A program made the translations under genes and the position numbers. This document shows, one piece after another, positions 48,099 to 56,666 of a stretch of 64,000 nt of DNA; position 1 is the stretch's first letter, and every line of letters starts with the position of its first letter. Source of the stretch: Amycolatopsis vastitatis. Lineage in GTDB: Bacteria; Actinomycetota; Actinomycetes; Mycobacteriales; Pseudonocardiaceae. Location: positions 124,001-188,000 of the forward strand of contig NZ_NMUL01000010.1 of NCBI RefSeq assembly GCF_002234595.1, read 5' to 3'. The notes under the pieces were generated by a model. The model was not told the origin of the DNA and made no database searches. It saw only the letters and a program-made list of their open reading frames with translations.

Positions 48099-48473
48099 AT
48101 GCCGTTCGATCAACCAGATCTTCAAATCGGCGACAGCGGCCCCGCGGTGGCCAGGCTCCAGGAGGATCTGACTGTCGTCGGGTGTTTTGCCGACGCTGTC
48201 GACGGATCCTTCGGTCAAACAACGATGGATGCTGTCATGCAACTCCAGGCGAACGTCGGGCTATCCGTCGACGGCGTCGTCAGCGCTGATACCTGGGCAG
48301 TCATGGAAGGCCCGGAAGCAACCGTCGAGGATTCCATCGACCTCGCCGACTTCCCGGCCATCTCCCTCGCCGCCAATCACGGAGCAGAGGGCGACCTCGA
48401 GGCCTACCTCGCTGACCTGGGAATCACGTCGGTCGGAGACAAGTCGGTCCAAGAACACCTTCCGGAGGAGTAA
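48099..48473 (+). CDS. Small peptidoglycan-binding domain protein
   Basis: In this 124-residue protein, residues 7-70 form one PG_binding_1 domain (LQIGDSGPAVARLQEDLTVV, DGSFGQTTMDAVMQLQANVG and LSVDGVVSADTWAVM), which binds cell-wall glycan or peptide. The tail is acidic. No signal peptide is present, so it either acts in the cytoplasm or is exported by an unusual route with its neighbours. It lies 92 bp after the LGFP gene and three bases before the next start. Confidence 0.88.
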   Translation: MPFDQPDLQIGDSGPAVARLQEDLTVVGCFADAVDGSFGQTTMDAVMQLQANVGLSVDGVVSADTWAVMEGPEATVEDSIDLADFPAISLAANHGAEGDLEAYLADLGITSVGDKSVQEHLPEE

Positions 48474-48476
48474 GCC

Positions 48477-48749
48477 GTGGCTTGTGAAATTCAAAAGGTA
48501 GGTGCCGCCGTCGCTCTGGGCAACGCCATCGCCGCGACTCCGGGGGTGGCGTTCGGCGCTGTGGCGCCGCCGCTCGAACCGTTGCTGGCGCTCAGGATGT
48601 GGCTGTCGTGGGCGGCGCTGCTGGTGGCGCTCGGGTTCCTCATCAAATGCCTCGAGGAGAACGACCTGGGCGACGATGCCGCCAAGCTGCGGCAGGAGCA
48701 GGAAAGGCTGCGCCGGGAGCTGGAGAGCCTCAAGCAACGGGTGCAATAG
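48477..48749 (+). CDS. Small membrane protein with coiled-coil tail
   Basis: This 90-residue protein starts at GTG, with GGAGG upstream. One strong hydrophobic helix (ALRMWLSWAALLVALGFLIK) is followed by a charged coiled coil, AAKLRQEQERLRRELESLKQ. The layout suits a membrane anchor or adaptor that holds a partner, perhaps the two preceding proteins. No family is recognised. It is almost certainly translated with the peptidoglycan-binding gene. Confidence 0.8.
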   Translation: MACEIQKVGAAVALGNAIAATPGVAFGAVAPPLEPLLALRMWLSWAALLVALGFLIKCLEENDLGDDAAKLRQEQERLRRELESLKQRVQ

Positions 48750-48805
48750 GCCAATTTGCCCGGTCGCGAGCGTGTCGATTTTGGACAGTCACATCTTCTG
48801 ACCGC

Positions 48806-48880
48806 GTGGGTGTGTTCACGATGATCGGCGCTGTCGTCGGGATGTCCTTGGCCGTGCTCGCCGGCGAGAGGCAACCGTAG
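48806..48880 (+). CDS. Possible 24-residue membrane peptide
   Basis: A short frame from GTG 48806 to TAG 48880 gives a hydrophobic peptide (FTMIGAVVGMSLAVLAGERQ). It has no convincing ribosome site and may be a remnant of a longer membrane gene. The rest of 48750-49024 shows nothing coding. Confidence 0.25.
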   Translation: MGVFTMIGAVVGMSLAVLAGERQP

Positions 48881-49024
48881 AAGGGCTGTTGGCGCACTCG
48901 GAACGTTCCCATTTGTGCTCTCTGAAATTCAAGACGATCCGCAGCCACGGCACCTTCGGTCGCGGCGGCCCACCGCCATCTGCCAGGCACCGGACGGGCT
49001 GATGGCCTGCGCCGGTTCCACCGT

Positions 49025-49963
49025 TCACGATGGCAACCAGGACGTCTCCTGGGGCAGGTCGATGCCGGAGCGGCTCGCGTCGGTGATGGCGGTCTGGAAG
49101 GCGACGACCGCGGGCGCCAGCGGCCGGTGGGGGACGCGGACGACGGCGATGGTGCGTTCGGTGCGGGGGGCGCCGAGTGGACGGTGTCCGAGTTCGGCGA
49201 ACGTCATGAGCGGCAGGACGAGTCCCGGCACGGCGGTCACGCCGAGGCCGGCGGCGACGAGGCCGGCGACCGCGCTGATGTTGCGGGCCTCGATGGTGTT
49301 GCGCGGGCGGGCGCCTGCCTCGGTGAAGGCCCGGTCGAGGTGCTGGCGGATGCTCGTGGTGCGGTCGAAGGCGATGAACGCCTCGGCCGCGAGGTCGGTC
49401 CAGGTGACCTCCGCGACCTCGGCGAAGGGGTGGCCTTTCGGGAACACGCAGCAGAACCGGTCGGTCGCGACGGGGGTGACCAGCAGGTCGTCGGTGGGGT
49501 CGGTGGTCGCGGACACCACGGTCACGGCCAGGTCGACGTCACCGGCGCGGACGCGATCGAGCACCTCGGTGGCGAGGGCGTCCTCAATGGACAGGACGAC
49601 GCCGGGGTGGTCACGGTGGTAGGTGGACACGATGGCAGGCAGCAGGATCGCGGCCAGGGAAGGCAAAGTCGCCACGCGGACCCGGCCGCGCTGTCCGTCG
49701 AGGAAGCCGGTGAAGTGGCGCAGGTTCGCGTCGAACGACGCGACCGTGACGCGGGCGATCGCGACGAACTCGCGGCCTTCGGCGGTCAGTTCGAGCCGTC
49801 TGGTCGTGCGTTCGAAGATCGCCACCCCCAGGCGCCGCTCCACTTCGAGCACGGTCCTCGACAGTGACGACTGTGCCTGCAGCAGCACCTCCGCCGCCGC
49901 GGTGAAGCTCCCGGCGTCGTGCACGGCGAGCACGACGCGGAGCTGCTGCACTGTCAGATCCAT
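49025..49963 (-). CDS. LysR family transcriptional regulator
   Basis: This protein has 312 residues from MDLTVQQLRVVLAVHDAGSF; a GTG two codons upstream is also possible. The helix-turn-helix (FTAAAEVLLQAQSSLSRTVLEVERRLGVAIFERT) and the two-lobed effector domain are standard. It is divergent from the CitMHS transporter gene, with a strong inverted repeat between the starts. It probably controls that transporter and the AtuA-type genes in response to a carboxylate. Confidence 0.9.
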   Translation of the reverse strand: MDLTVQQLRVVLAVHDAGSFTAAAEVLLQAQSSLSRTVLEVERRLGVAIFERTTRRLELTAEGREFVAIARVTVASFDANLRHFTGFLDGQRGRVRVATLPSLAAILLPAIVSTYHRDHPGVVLSIEDALATEVLDRVRAGDVDLAVTVVSATTDPTDDLLVTPVATDRFCCVFPKGHPFAEVAEVTWTDLAAEAFIAFDRTTSIRQHLDRAFTEAGARPRNTIEARNISAVAGLVAAGLGVTAVPGLVLPLMTFAELGHRPLGAPRTERTIAVVRVPHRPLAPAVVAFQTAITDASRSGIDLPQETSWLPS

Positions 49964-49973
49964 GCGCACAGCT

Positions 49974-49996
49974 CATCAATCTATCGGATATTGATG
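49974..49996. promoter_or_regulatory. LysR-type operator candidate, inverted repeat
   Basis: CATCAAT and ATTGATG form perfect 7-bp arms around a 9-bp spacer. This AT-rich element stands out in GC-rich DNA and fits the T-N11-A layout of LysR boxes. It lies 11 bp before the LysR start, and the transporter start is 56 bp on the other side. Confidence 0.65.
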
Positions 49997-50051
49997 CTTG
50001 CCGCGCGGGGTGGCGGCTGGGGAAGGTGAGCACACTCGAAGGAGGTCAAGG

Positions 50052-51335
50052 ATGCTCGCCGCGAGTGGCTTCGTCACGATCGCGCTGTTCCTGGTGGCTG
50101 TGCTGTCCCGCCGGGTCTCGGTGCTCATCGCGTTGACCGCGCTGCCGGTCCTCGTCGCGGTGGTCACCGGGCACGGCGGCGCCCTCGGCACACTGGTCGG
50201 CGGCGGTCTCCTCAAGGTCGCCCCGGTCGCGATCATGATCACGTTCGCGGTGCTGTACTTCAGCCTGATGATCGACGCCGGGCTGTTCGACCCGGCCGTC
50301 GCGCGGGTGCTGCGCTGGGCGAAGGGTGACCCGCTGAAGATCACCGTCGGCACCGCGGTGCTGACGCTTCTGGTCGCGCTCGACGGCGACGGCGCGTCGA
50401 CGTTCCTGATCACCGCGTCGGCGCTGGTGCCGATCTACGAACGGCTCGGCATGCGGCGGCTCGTCCTCGCCGGCGTGGTCTGTCTCGGGGCCGGCGTGAT
50501 GAACATGGTCCCGTGGGGCGGCCCGACCGCCCGGGCCATGGCGGCGCTGCACCTGACCTCGGGCGACATCTTCGTGCCGGCGATCCCGGCGATGGTCGCG
50601 GGCATCCTGTGGGTGCTGGTCGCCGCGTTCCTCATCGGACGGTCGGAACGCCAGCGGCTCGGTGTCATCGAACTGGCCGAGGTCGTGCCCGCGCCGGAGC
50701 CGCGCGCCGGCTGGGCTCGCGTCCGGTTCTGGTTCAACGTGGTCCTGACCCTCGCGCTGATCGTGGTGCTGCTCGCCCAGTGGTTCCCGCTCGAGGTCGT
50801 GTTCGTGGTCGCGTTCGTCATCGCGGTGATCGTGAACCGGCCGAAGTGGGAGCAGCAGCAGGAGCTGTTCGCCCAGCACGGCACCAACGTCGTGCTGGTC
50901 ACCACGATGATCTTCGCCGCCGGCGTGTTCACCGGGATCCTCGGCGGCACCGGCATGATCGGGGCGATGGCGAAGTGGCTCGTCGGCATCATCCCGCACG
51001 GCGCGGGCGGTGCGCTGCCGGTGATCGTGGCCGTCACGAGCATGCCGCTGTCGCTGGTGTTCACCCCGGACGCCTACTACTTCGGTGTGCTGCCGGTGCT
51101 GGCGGAGACCTCGGCGGCCTTCGGCGGCAGTGCGGCCGAGGTCGGGACGGCGGCCATCCTCGGGCAGATGACCACGGGGTTCCCGCTCAGCCCGTTGACC
51201 GCGTCCACGTTCATCCTGGTCGGCATGAGCGGCGTCGACCTGGGTGACCATCAGCGGTTCATCTTCAAATGGGCGTTCGGCACGACGCTGGTCATGACCG
51301 TCGTCGCGCTCGTGACCGGCGCCATCTCGTTCTAG
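50052..51335 (+). CDS. CitMHS family transporter (carboxylate/metal:H+ symporter)
   Basis: This protein has 427 residues from MLAASGFVTIALFLV, with AAGGAGG seven bases upstream. It has about 11 hydrophobic segments, with ALDGDGASTFLITASALVPIYERLGM and GVMNMVPWGGPTARAMAAL typical of the citrate-Mg2+/Ca2+ transporters (CitM/CitH). A second symmetrical motif, TGILGGTGMIGAMAKWLVGI, is present. It would import a tricarboxylate or related acid in complex with a divalent metal. It forms an apparent operon with the next two genes under the divergent LysR. Confidence 0.9.
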   Translation: MLAASGFVTIALFLVAVLSRRVSVLIALTALPVLVAVVTGHGGALGTLVGGGLLKVAPVAIMITFAVLYFSLMIDAGLFDPAVARVLRWAKGDPLKITVGTAVLTLLVALDGDGASTFLITASALVPIYERLGMRRLVLAGVVCLGAGVMNMVPWGGPTARAMAALHLTSGDIFVPAIPAMVAGILWVLVAAFLIGRSERQRLGVIELAEVVPAPEPRAGWARVRFWFNVVLTLALIVVLLAQWFPLEVVFVVAFVIAVIVNRPKWEQQQELFAQHGTNVVLVTTMIFAAGVFTGILGGTGMIGAMAKWLVGIIPHGAGGALPVIVAVTSMPLSLVFTPDAYYFGVLPVLAETSAAFGGSAAEVGTAAILGQMTTGFPLSPLTASTFILVGMSGVDLGDHQRFIFKWAFGTTLVMTVVALVTGAISF

Positions 51336-51349
51336 CGGGGAGAGATCAC

Positions 51350-52633
51350 TTGTCCACCACCAGGATCGGCAGCGGGGCGGGGTTCTCCGGCGACCGGATC
51401 GAGCCGGCGGAGGACCTCCTGCGCCGGGGGGACCTGGCCGACATCGTGCTGGAGTGCCTCGGCGAACGGACGGTCGCGCTCGCGCAGCAACGCAGGCTGG
51501 CCGACCCGGCACTCGGCTACGAACGCCGGTTGCCGGCCCGGTTCTCCCGGCTGCTGCCCCCGGCGCTGCGCAACGGCGTGCGGATCGTGACGAACATGGG
51601 TGCGGCCAACCCGCTCGCGGCGGGCCGGGTCACCCGGGACCTCCTGGACGCGCACGGGCTCGGTGGCCGGGTCGCGGTCGTCACCGGCGACGACGTGCTC
51701 GCCGGCCTGGACCTGGACGCCCCGGCGTGGGAGACCGGGAAGCCGCTGCGTGAGCACGGCGAGATCGTGTCGGCGAACGCGTACCTGGGTGCCGACGCGC
51801 TGCTCCCCGCACTGTCCGCCGACGTGGTGATCACGGGCCGGGTGGCGGACCCCTCGCTGTTCGTCGCGCCGCTCGCCGACCGCCTCGGCTGGGACGTCGG
51901 CGACCTGCCGAGGATCGCCGCGGGCACGGTCGTCGGGCACCTCCTCGAATGCGCGGGCCAGCTGACCGGGGGCTACTTCGCCGACCCCGGCTTCCAGGAC
52001 GTGCCGGACCTGCCCGCGTTGGGGTTCCCCTTCGCGGACGTCGAACCGGACGGCACCGCCCTGTTCGGGAAGCTCCCCGGCACCGGGGGACGGCTGTCCC
52101 GCGCGACCGTGCGCGAGCAGCTGCTCTACGAGATCACCGACCCGGCCGCCTACCTGACCCCGGACGTGACGCTGGACGTGCGCGGTGTGTCGGTCACCGA
52201 GACCGGTGCCGACGCGGTGCGCGTGGCGGGCGCGCGCGGGACCCCGCGACCGGGGTCGCTCAAGGTGAGCGTCGGCTACCGGGCGGGGTCCAAAGTGGAG
52301 GCTGAGATCTCCTATGCCGGTCCGAACGCCGCCCGCCGCGCCGCGCTCGCCGCCGAGGTCGTCACCACCCGGTTGGCCGGCGTGCCCCTGCGTGCCGAAG
52401 TACTCGGCGGCGAGACCGACTGCCGGCTGCGGGTGGCCGCGATCGGCCACGACCGGAACGTCCTCGAACGCGTCGGCGACGAGGTGGAGTCCTTGTACAC
52501 CAACGGTCCCGCCGGCGGCGGGGGAGTGCGCGTGCACGTCGGCGAGGTGATCGGAATCGTCTCGACCCTCATCCCGCGCGACGCCGTCCGCCCGGCTGTG
52601 ACGTTCCTGGAGGCACCCGATGCTGCTGCATGA
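51350..52633 (+). CDS. AtuA-type acyclic terpene/acid utilisation protein (DUF1446)
   Basis: This protein has 427 residues from a TTG start with GGGGAGAG upstream; no better start fits and the reading frame extends into the transporter gene. The start STTRIGSGAGFSGDRIEPAEDLL and the motifs ARFSRLLPPALRNGVRIVTNMGAANP, VITGRVADPSLFVAPLA and GHLLECAGQLTGGYFADPG are those of AtuA/DUF1446. AtuA was named from citronellol and geraniol catabolism in Pseudomonas, but its reaction is not established. The family often sits with transporters and CoA enzymes for hydroxy or branched acids. The C-terminal domain found in longer family members is encoded by the next gene. Confidence 0.88.
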   Translation: MSTTRIGSGAGFSGDRIEPAEDLLRRGDLADIVLECLGERTVALAQQRRLADPALGYERRLPARFSRLLPPALRNGVRIVTNMGAANPLAAGRVTRDLLDAHGLGGRVAVVTGDDVLAGLDLDAPAWETGKPLREHGEIVSANAYLGADALLPALSADVVITGRVADPSLFVAPLADRLGWDVGDLPRIAAGTVVGHLLECAGQLTGGYFADPGFQDVPDLPALGFPFADVEPDGTALFGKLPGTGGRLSRATVREQLLYEITDPAAYLTPDVTLDVRGVSVTETGADAVRVAGARGTPRPGSLKVSVGYRAGSKVEAEISYAGPNAARRAALAAEVVTTRLAGVPLRAEVLGGETDCRLRVAAIGHDRNVLERVGDEVESLYTNGPAGGGGVRVHVGEVIGIVSTLIPRDAVRPAVTFLEAPDAAA

Positions 52634-52961
52634 CCTGGCGCACTGCCGCGCGGGGGACAAGGGCAACGTGGCGACCCTGTCGGTGTTCCCCCGCGACGAC
52701 GGCGACTACCAGTTGCTGGTGCGGACCCTCACGGCGCACCGGGTCCGCGCCCACCTCGCCGAGTACGTGGCGGGCGACGTCGTCCGCCACGAGCTGCCCG
52801 GCCTGTGCGCGCTGCACTTCGTCTGCCACCAGGTCGTCGACGGTGGCGTCACCACGTCGCTGGCCCTGGACACCCACGGCAAGTCCCTCAGCTCACGCCT
52901 GCTCTCGCTGGAGCTCCGAGTCACGCCCCGCGGCGTGACTGGGCGAACAGCCAGTCGATGA
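52620..52961 (+). CDS. Small AtuA-associated protein (C-terminal AtuA domain)
   Basis: This protein has 113 residues with its start inside the AtuA gene (14-bp overlap). LLHDLAHCRAGDKGNVATLS and FVCHQVVDGGVTTSLALDTHGKSL are the marks of the domain fused at the end of longer AtuA proteins. Here it is separate, so the two subunits presumably assemble. The last 41 bp overlap the convergent esterase gene. Confidence 0.85.
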   Translation: MLLHDLAHCRAGDKGNVATLSVFPRDDGDYQLLVRTLTAHRVRAHLAEYVAGDVVRHELPGLCALHFVCHQVVDGGVTTSLALDTHGKSLSSRLLSLELRVTPRGVTGRTASR

Positions 52962-54273
52962 CGACGTCGTTCTCGTAGGTCTGCCCCCACGCGAAGTGCG
53001 GGCTGGGCGTCGTCGTCCCCGCCGTGTAGCTCGTGAACAGCACGTGGCTGCCGGCGGCGCGGGCCTCGCGCAGCAGTGCGCGCGAGCGGGCCTCGAACTC
53101 GGCCTTGGGAAGGTTGTTGGCCCACTCGCCGCGGGTCACCTTCGTGCCGGTGGCCTCCAGCGCGTTCATCAGCGTCCAGGTACCGGGTTTGCCGAACCGG
53201 CCCTCCCGGTAGGGCACCACCGGGTCGTCGATCGAGTGGTCAGTCCACAGTGGAACGTGGGTGATCCTTTCCATCGCGGACACCTCGCCCCAGCCGGAGG
53301 TGGCCAGGGCCGCGGCGAACTTGCCGGGGTACTTCGGCAGCAGGTGGTAGATCCCGCGGCCGCCGGAGGACAGGCCGACGAGGTAGATCCGGTCGGGGTC
53401 GACGGGTTCGCGGGCCGCGAAGGTGTCGATGAGCTCGGCGGTCGCCGCGTTGACCCGGGCGTCGGTCCAGTCGGTGCCGTCCGGGCCGTCCATCGGGCGG
53501 GGGAGCGGGATCTGGGGAGCGAGGACGAACGCCGGGTTCGTGCGCTGCCGTTCCGGTTTCGCGAACGTGACCGCGATCCGGTTGCCGGTCAGCTGGGTCA
53601 GGTCGTTGTCGGCGACCTCGCCACCGCCGTGCAGGGTGACGACGAGAGGGCGGCGGCTGTTCCCCGTTGCCGGCCGGTGGAGCCGGAACCTCAGCTCGAA
53701 CCCGGTCGAGTCGACGAACGAGCCCGCGGTGAAGCCGTCGACGACCGGGGTGAGCACGCCGTCGTTGCGGACGGCGAACGGGGTCGCCGGGAGGACGACC
53801 GCACCGCCGCGGGTTTTCAGGTCCTCGACCTGCCGGATCGCATACGCCCGGTCGAGCGGCAGCGGGTCGACGGCGCCCGAGGCGCGTGCGTTGGGATCCG
53901 CCGGATCCAGCTCGATGACCACGTACTGGCCCGGCCGGCCCCGCTCGGCCACCTCGGGCGCGGTGTTCGGGTAGGCCCGGGTGACCGTCCGGGACGCCTT
54001 CTGGCCGCCGACCGTGGCGACGACCTCGAACGCGGACGGCGCGATGGTGCCGCCCCGCAGGTCGACGGGATCGGCGTACCGGACGGCGACCGCGGTGACC
54101 CGCCAGTTGTCGCGCGGTGTCACGGTGGTGATGAGGTCGGCGCCCAGGACCGGGTTCTGTCCGCGGCTCACCGGCGGGCTCGCCGCGGCGGCGGGCGGAC
54201 CCGTGCTCACGACCTGGGCCGTGACCGCACCGGCGGCCAGCGCGAGTGCGCCCCGTCTCGAAATCCCGGTCAT
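52921..54273 (-). CDS. Secreted alpha/beta hydrolase, esterase/depolymerase-like
   Basis: This 450-residue protein has a twin-Arg type signal, MTGISRRGALALAAGAVTAQ, with a cleavage site near AAAASP. An N-terminal beta-rich domain (about 45-190) precedes the catalytic domain. The catalytic domain has LVVTLHGGGEV and the nucleophile elbow VGLSSGGRG (Ser about 302), with PLWTDHSIDDPVVPYREG supplying the acid region and HFAWGQTYEN the His region. Layout and length resemble secreted PHB-depolymerase-like or feruloyl-type esterases. The substrate is unknown. Confidence 0.85.
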   Translation of the reverse strand: MTGISRRGALALAAGAVTAQVVSTGPPAAAASPPVSRGQNPVLGADLITTVTPRDNWRVTAVAVRYADPVDLRGGTIAPSAFEVVATVGGQKASRTVTRAYPNTAPEVAERGRPGQYVVIELDPADPNARASGAVDPLPLDRAYAIRQVEDLKTRGGAVVLPATPFAVRNDGVLTPVVDGFTAGSFVDSTGFELRFRLHRPATGNSRRPLVVTLHGGGEVADNDLTQLTGNRIAVTFAKPERQRTNPAFVLAPQIPLPRPMDGPDGTDWTDARVNAATAELIDTFAAREPVDPDRIYLVGLSSGGRGIYHLLPKYPGKFAAALATSGWGEVSAMERITHVPLWTDHSIDDPVVPYREGRFGKPGTWTLMNALEATGTKVTRGEWANNLPKAEFEARSRALLREARAAGSHVLFTSYTAGTTTPSPHFAWGQTYENDVVIDWLFAQSRRGA

Positions 54274-54520
54274 GCGTACCTCGTCTCCTCGTCGAGCGAC
54301 GGTTCACCGACGAGTCTGGTGGCAGCCGACGACCGCGGTCCAACACCGGCATCCGATCAATCGATGCGGTACACGCATGGACGGCGTCCATCCGTTTGGG
54401 GGAGCGGGAACCACCGAAGCGAAGGTGCCGCCGGAGCGCACGCTGCGGGCCTTCCAGGGTTCGGCGTCGGTACGACCGTGACCGAATCGAACCGAGGGCG
54501 CCTGGCCAGTTCACGGCAAG
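54274..54520. promoter_or_regulatory. Divergent spacer with perfect inverted repeat at 54377-54391
   Basis: This is a 247-bp gap between divergent genes. ATGGACG-G-CGTCCAT at 54377-54391 is a perfect repeat of 7-bp arms. A near-palindrome, GCATCCGATCAATCGATGC, lies at 54350-54368. Both are operator candidates. No coding potential is seen. Confidence 0.5.
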
Positions 54521-55753
54521 GTGTTGATCTGTGGCGGCGCCGGCGTCAGACTCGTCGCCGGGGTGTCCGGCTCGTCATGGCCGGGCGTGCTGGGAGATTG
54601 CGAAGGTTCATTGGTCGAGTGGTGGAGTCGTCAGGTACGCAAGGCCGCTCGGCGGAAGCATGCGTTGGCCGTGGTGGATTACGCGGTGGCGTGCGGATGG
54701 CTGGACCAGGTCCGCTCCGAGGGGCTTCGGCAGGAGGTGTCGGAGGCGGCCTATCACGATCTGCCGGCGATGGTGGCCGACCTGCCCGCGCCGAGGTGGG
54801 ACACGGTGCCCGCCACCACGCCCGTCGGCGACCTCGAGCGCGAGTTCGCGATCACCCTCCTGGACATCGCCGCCGAGTACGACTCGTTGAGCGGCGCGGA
54901 TCGCAGGTGGCGGACGATCTTCGCGGCCCGGGCGCGAACCGCGGCGGATTTGCTCGTGTTGTTCCTGGACATCGAGCCGCACCTGCGGCCCCGGCGAAAC
55001 GATCCCGCGCTGGCGGCAGGCCTGGAGCGGCTCGCCTTCGTGCAGGAAGCCCTCCAGGCCAGGGGGAGCCGCAGGCTGACCAGAGCGGAGTTCGACAGCA
55101 TCCTCGAACGCGCGGCCTCAGGCGAGAGCCTTGACACGTTGCGCGCGGCATGGGATGGCCCACGACAAACCGGCCGGCCGGACAGCCGCGGTGGGGATCA
55201 CGTGGTGGAGTCCGGCAGGTCGGCTGTCGTGGCTGAGCCGGAGTATGTTTTGGTGGTTGAGCCGCTGGAGCCGGACCCTGTTGTGGTGGTCGAGCCGGTT
55301 GTGGTCGAGCCGGTTGAGCCGGAGCCCGTCGTGGTGAGGCCGGCCGTCGTGGCTGAGCCCGCGGTCGCCGACCCGTCGGCGCTCGACGTCGACCGGGCCC
55401 GGGTCGCCAAGTACCTCGAACAGGCGTTGGCCGAGGAACGACTCGGTCCGGGTGAGCACGCGGCCCGGACCGTCGGGGTCTGGTCGGCGACAACGACCCG
55501 TGAGCTGGCGAAGCTGGTGGTCGACCTCCCGTTGCCGGCCAATGACCCACTGAGCGACCGCAAGCCGGATCCCCACTCGGACGACCTGATCACCCCGGCC
55601 CACCGCCAGGTCGTGCTCGACCGGCTGAACCGCGCGATGGCCGGCGGCGTACTCACCTTGTGGGAGTACGAGACCCGGCTGGACGTGGCAGTGCGAGCCC
55701 GCACCTTCGAGGAACTGACGCCGGCGATCACCGGCCTGCCATCCGGCTGGTAG
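54521..55753 (+). CDS. DUF1707/SHOCT-like multidomain protein
   Basis: This protein has 410 residues from GTG 54521; TTG 54611 with GAAGG upstream is an alternative that removes a non-family N-terminus. Three short helical repeats each end in a [DG]LP motif (KHALAVVDYAVACGWLDQVR, RARVAKYLEQALAEERLGPG and QVVLDRLNRAMAGGVLTLWE are their first parts). They resemble DUF1707 domains, which are common in actinobacteria. A linker near residues 240-280 is made almost only of Val, Glu and Pro. There is no signal or membrane segment. DUF1707 proteins are of unknown role, often tied to envelope or regulation. Confidence 0.78.
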   Translation: MLICGGAGVRLVAGVSGSSWPGVLGDCEGSLVEWWSRQVRKAARRKHALAVVDYAVACGWLDQVRSEGLRQEVSEAAYHDLPAMVADLPAPRWDTVPATTPVGDLEREFAITLLDIAAEYDSLSGADRRWRTIFAARARTAADLLVLFLDIEPHLRPRRNDPALAAGLERLAFVQEALQARGSRRLTRAEFDSILERAASGESLDTLRAAWDGPRQTGRPDSRGGDHVVESGRSAVVAEPEYVLVVEPLEPDPVVVVEPVVVEPVEPEPVVVRPAVVAEPAVADPSALDVDRARVAKYLEQALAEERLGPGEHAARTVGVWSATTTRELAKLVVDLPLPANDPLSDRKPDPHSDDLITPAHRQVVLDRLNRAMAGGVLTLWEYETRLDVAVRARTFEELTPAITGLPSGW

Positions 55754-55801
55754 CAGGCCGCACCGGCCGAACTCAGTCCGACGCGCACCGGGCCCCCGGC
55801 C

Positions 55802-56566
55802 TCAGCCCCGGTGCGGGTCGGTGCCGTTGAGTGCCGCGACGACCTGGGCGTATTCGCCGCGGGCTTCGCCGTAGCGGAGGAACTTGACCCGTTCGACCTG
55901 GACTTCCTTGGCCTCCGGCTGTGTCTCGAGGATGCCCATCACCTCGGCGACGAACTCGCCGAGCGGCATCGCCTGGTCGTTTTCGGCTTGGCCCGGGAGC
56001 AGGTCGGTCTGCACGGACGGCGGTTCCAGCTCGAGGACGCTCACCGACGTGTCGGCCAGTTGCAGCCGCAGCGACTCGCTGAGCATGTGGATCGCCGCCT
56101 TGGACGCGTTGTAGCTCGGGGTCACCTTGAGCGGGATGAAGGCCAGTCCTGAAGAGACGGTCATGATGGTGGCGTCCGGCCGGGTGCGCAGGTGCTCGAT
56201 GAAGGCGGCGATCAGGCGGATCGGACCGAGCACGTTGGTCGTCACGACGTTCTCGGCGGACTCGAGGAACGTTTCGGGCTGGTGCCAGTCCTCGACGCGC
56301 ATGATGCCGGCCATGGTCACGAGCACGTTCAGCTCGGGGTGGCGGGCGAGCACCTCCTTCGCCGCGGCCTGGACGCTCGCGGTGTCGGCGGTGTCGATCC
56401 GGACCGTGTCGATGCCGGGGTGCTCGGCCGCGATCTTCTCCAGCCGTTCGGTGCGGCGCCCGCCGACGATCACGGTGTTGCCCCGCTGCTGGAGGGCGAG
56501 CGCCAGGGCCAGGCCGATGCCGCTGGTGGCGCCGGGGATGAAGAGGGTGTTTCCGGTGATGTCCAT
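55802..56566 (-). CDS. Short-chain dehydrogenase, DltE-like
   Basis: This 254-residue protein has the cofactor motif GATSGIG (about 12-18), MAGIMR at the NAG position, the active-site Ser in MTVSSGLAF and YNASK (YxxxK), all in the usual SDR spacing. The C-terminal half resembles the DltE/oxidoreductase group that takes NAD(P). It is divergent from an XRE regulator, the common local control arrangement for such SDRs. The substrate is unknown. Confidence 0.88.
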   Translation of the reverse strand: MDITGNTLFIPGATSGIGLALALALQQRGNTVIVGGRRTERLEKIAAEHPGIDTVRIDTADTASVQAAAKEVLARHPELNVLVTMAGIMRVEDWHQPETFLESAENVVTTNVLGPIRLIAAFIEHLRTRPDATIMTVSSGLAFIPLKVTPSYNASKAAIHMLSESLRLQLADTSVSVLELEPPSVQTDLLPGQAENDQAMPLGEFVAEVMGILETQPEAKEVQVERVKFLRYGEARGEYAQVVAALNGTDPHRG

Positions 56567-56604
56567 GCCCCGAGTCTCGGTGTCCCGGCCGGGGTGGCGG
56601 CAGA

Positions 56605-56630
56605 GATCGGTTATCGGGGGATCGGTTGTC
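56605..56630. promoter_or_regulatory. Direct repeats in the SDR/XRE divergent promoter
   Basis: GATCGGTTATC (56605-56615) and GATCGGTTGTC (56620-56630) are near-identical 11-bp direct repeats, 15 bp apart, in the 100-bp spacer. They are likely binding sites for the adjacent XRE regulator. Confidence 0.5.
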
Positions 56631-56666
56631 CCTGGTTCGGGCTCGGCGGAGCGGGATACTGGGGTT

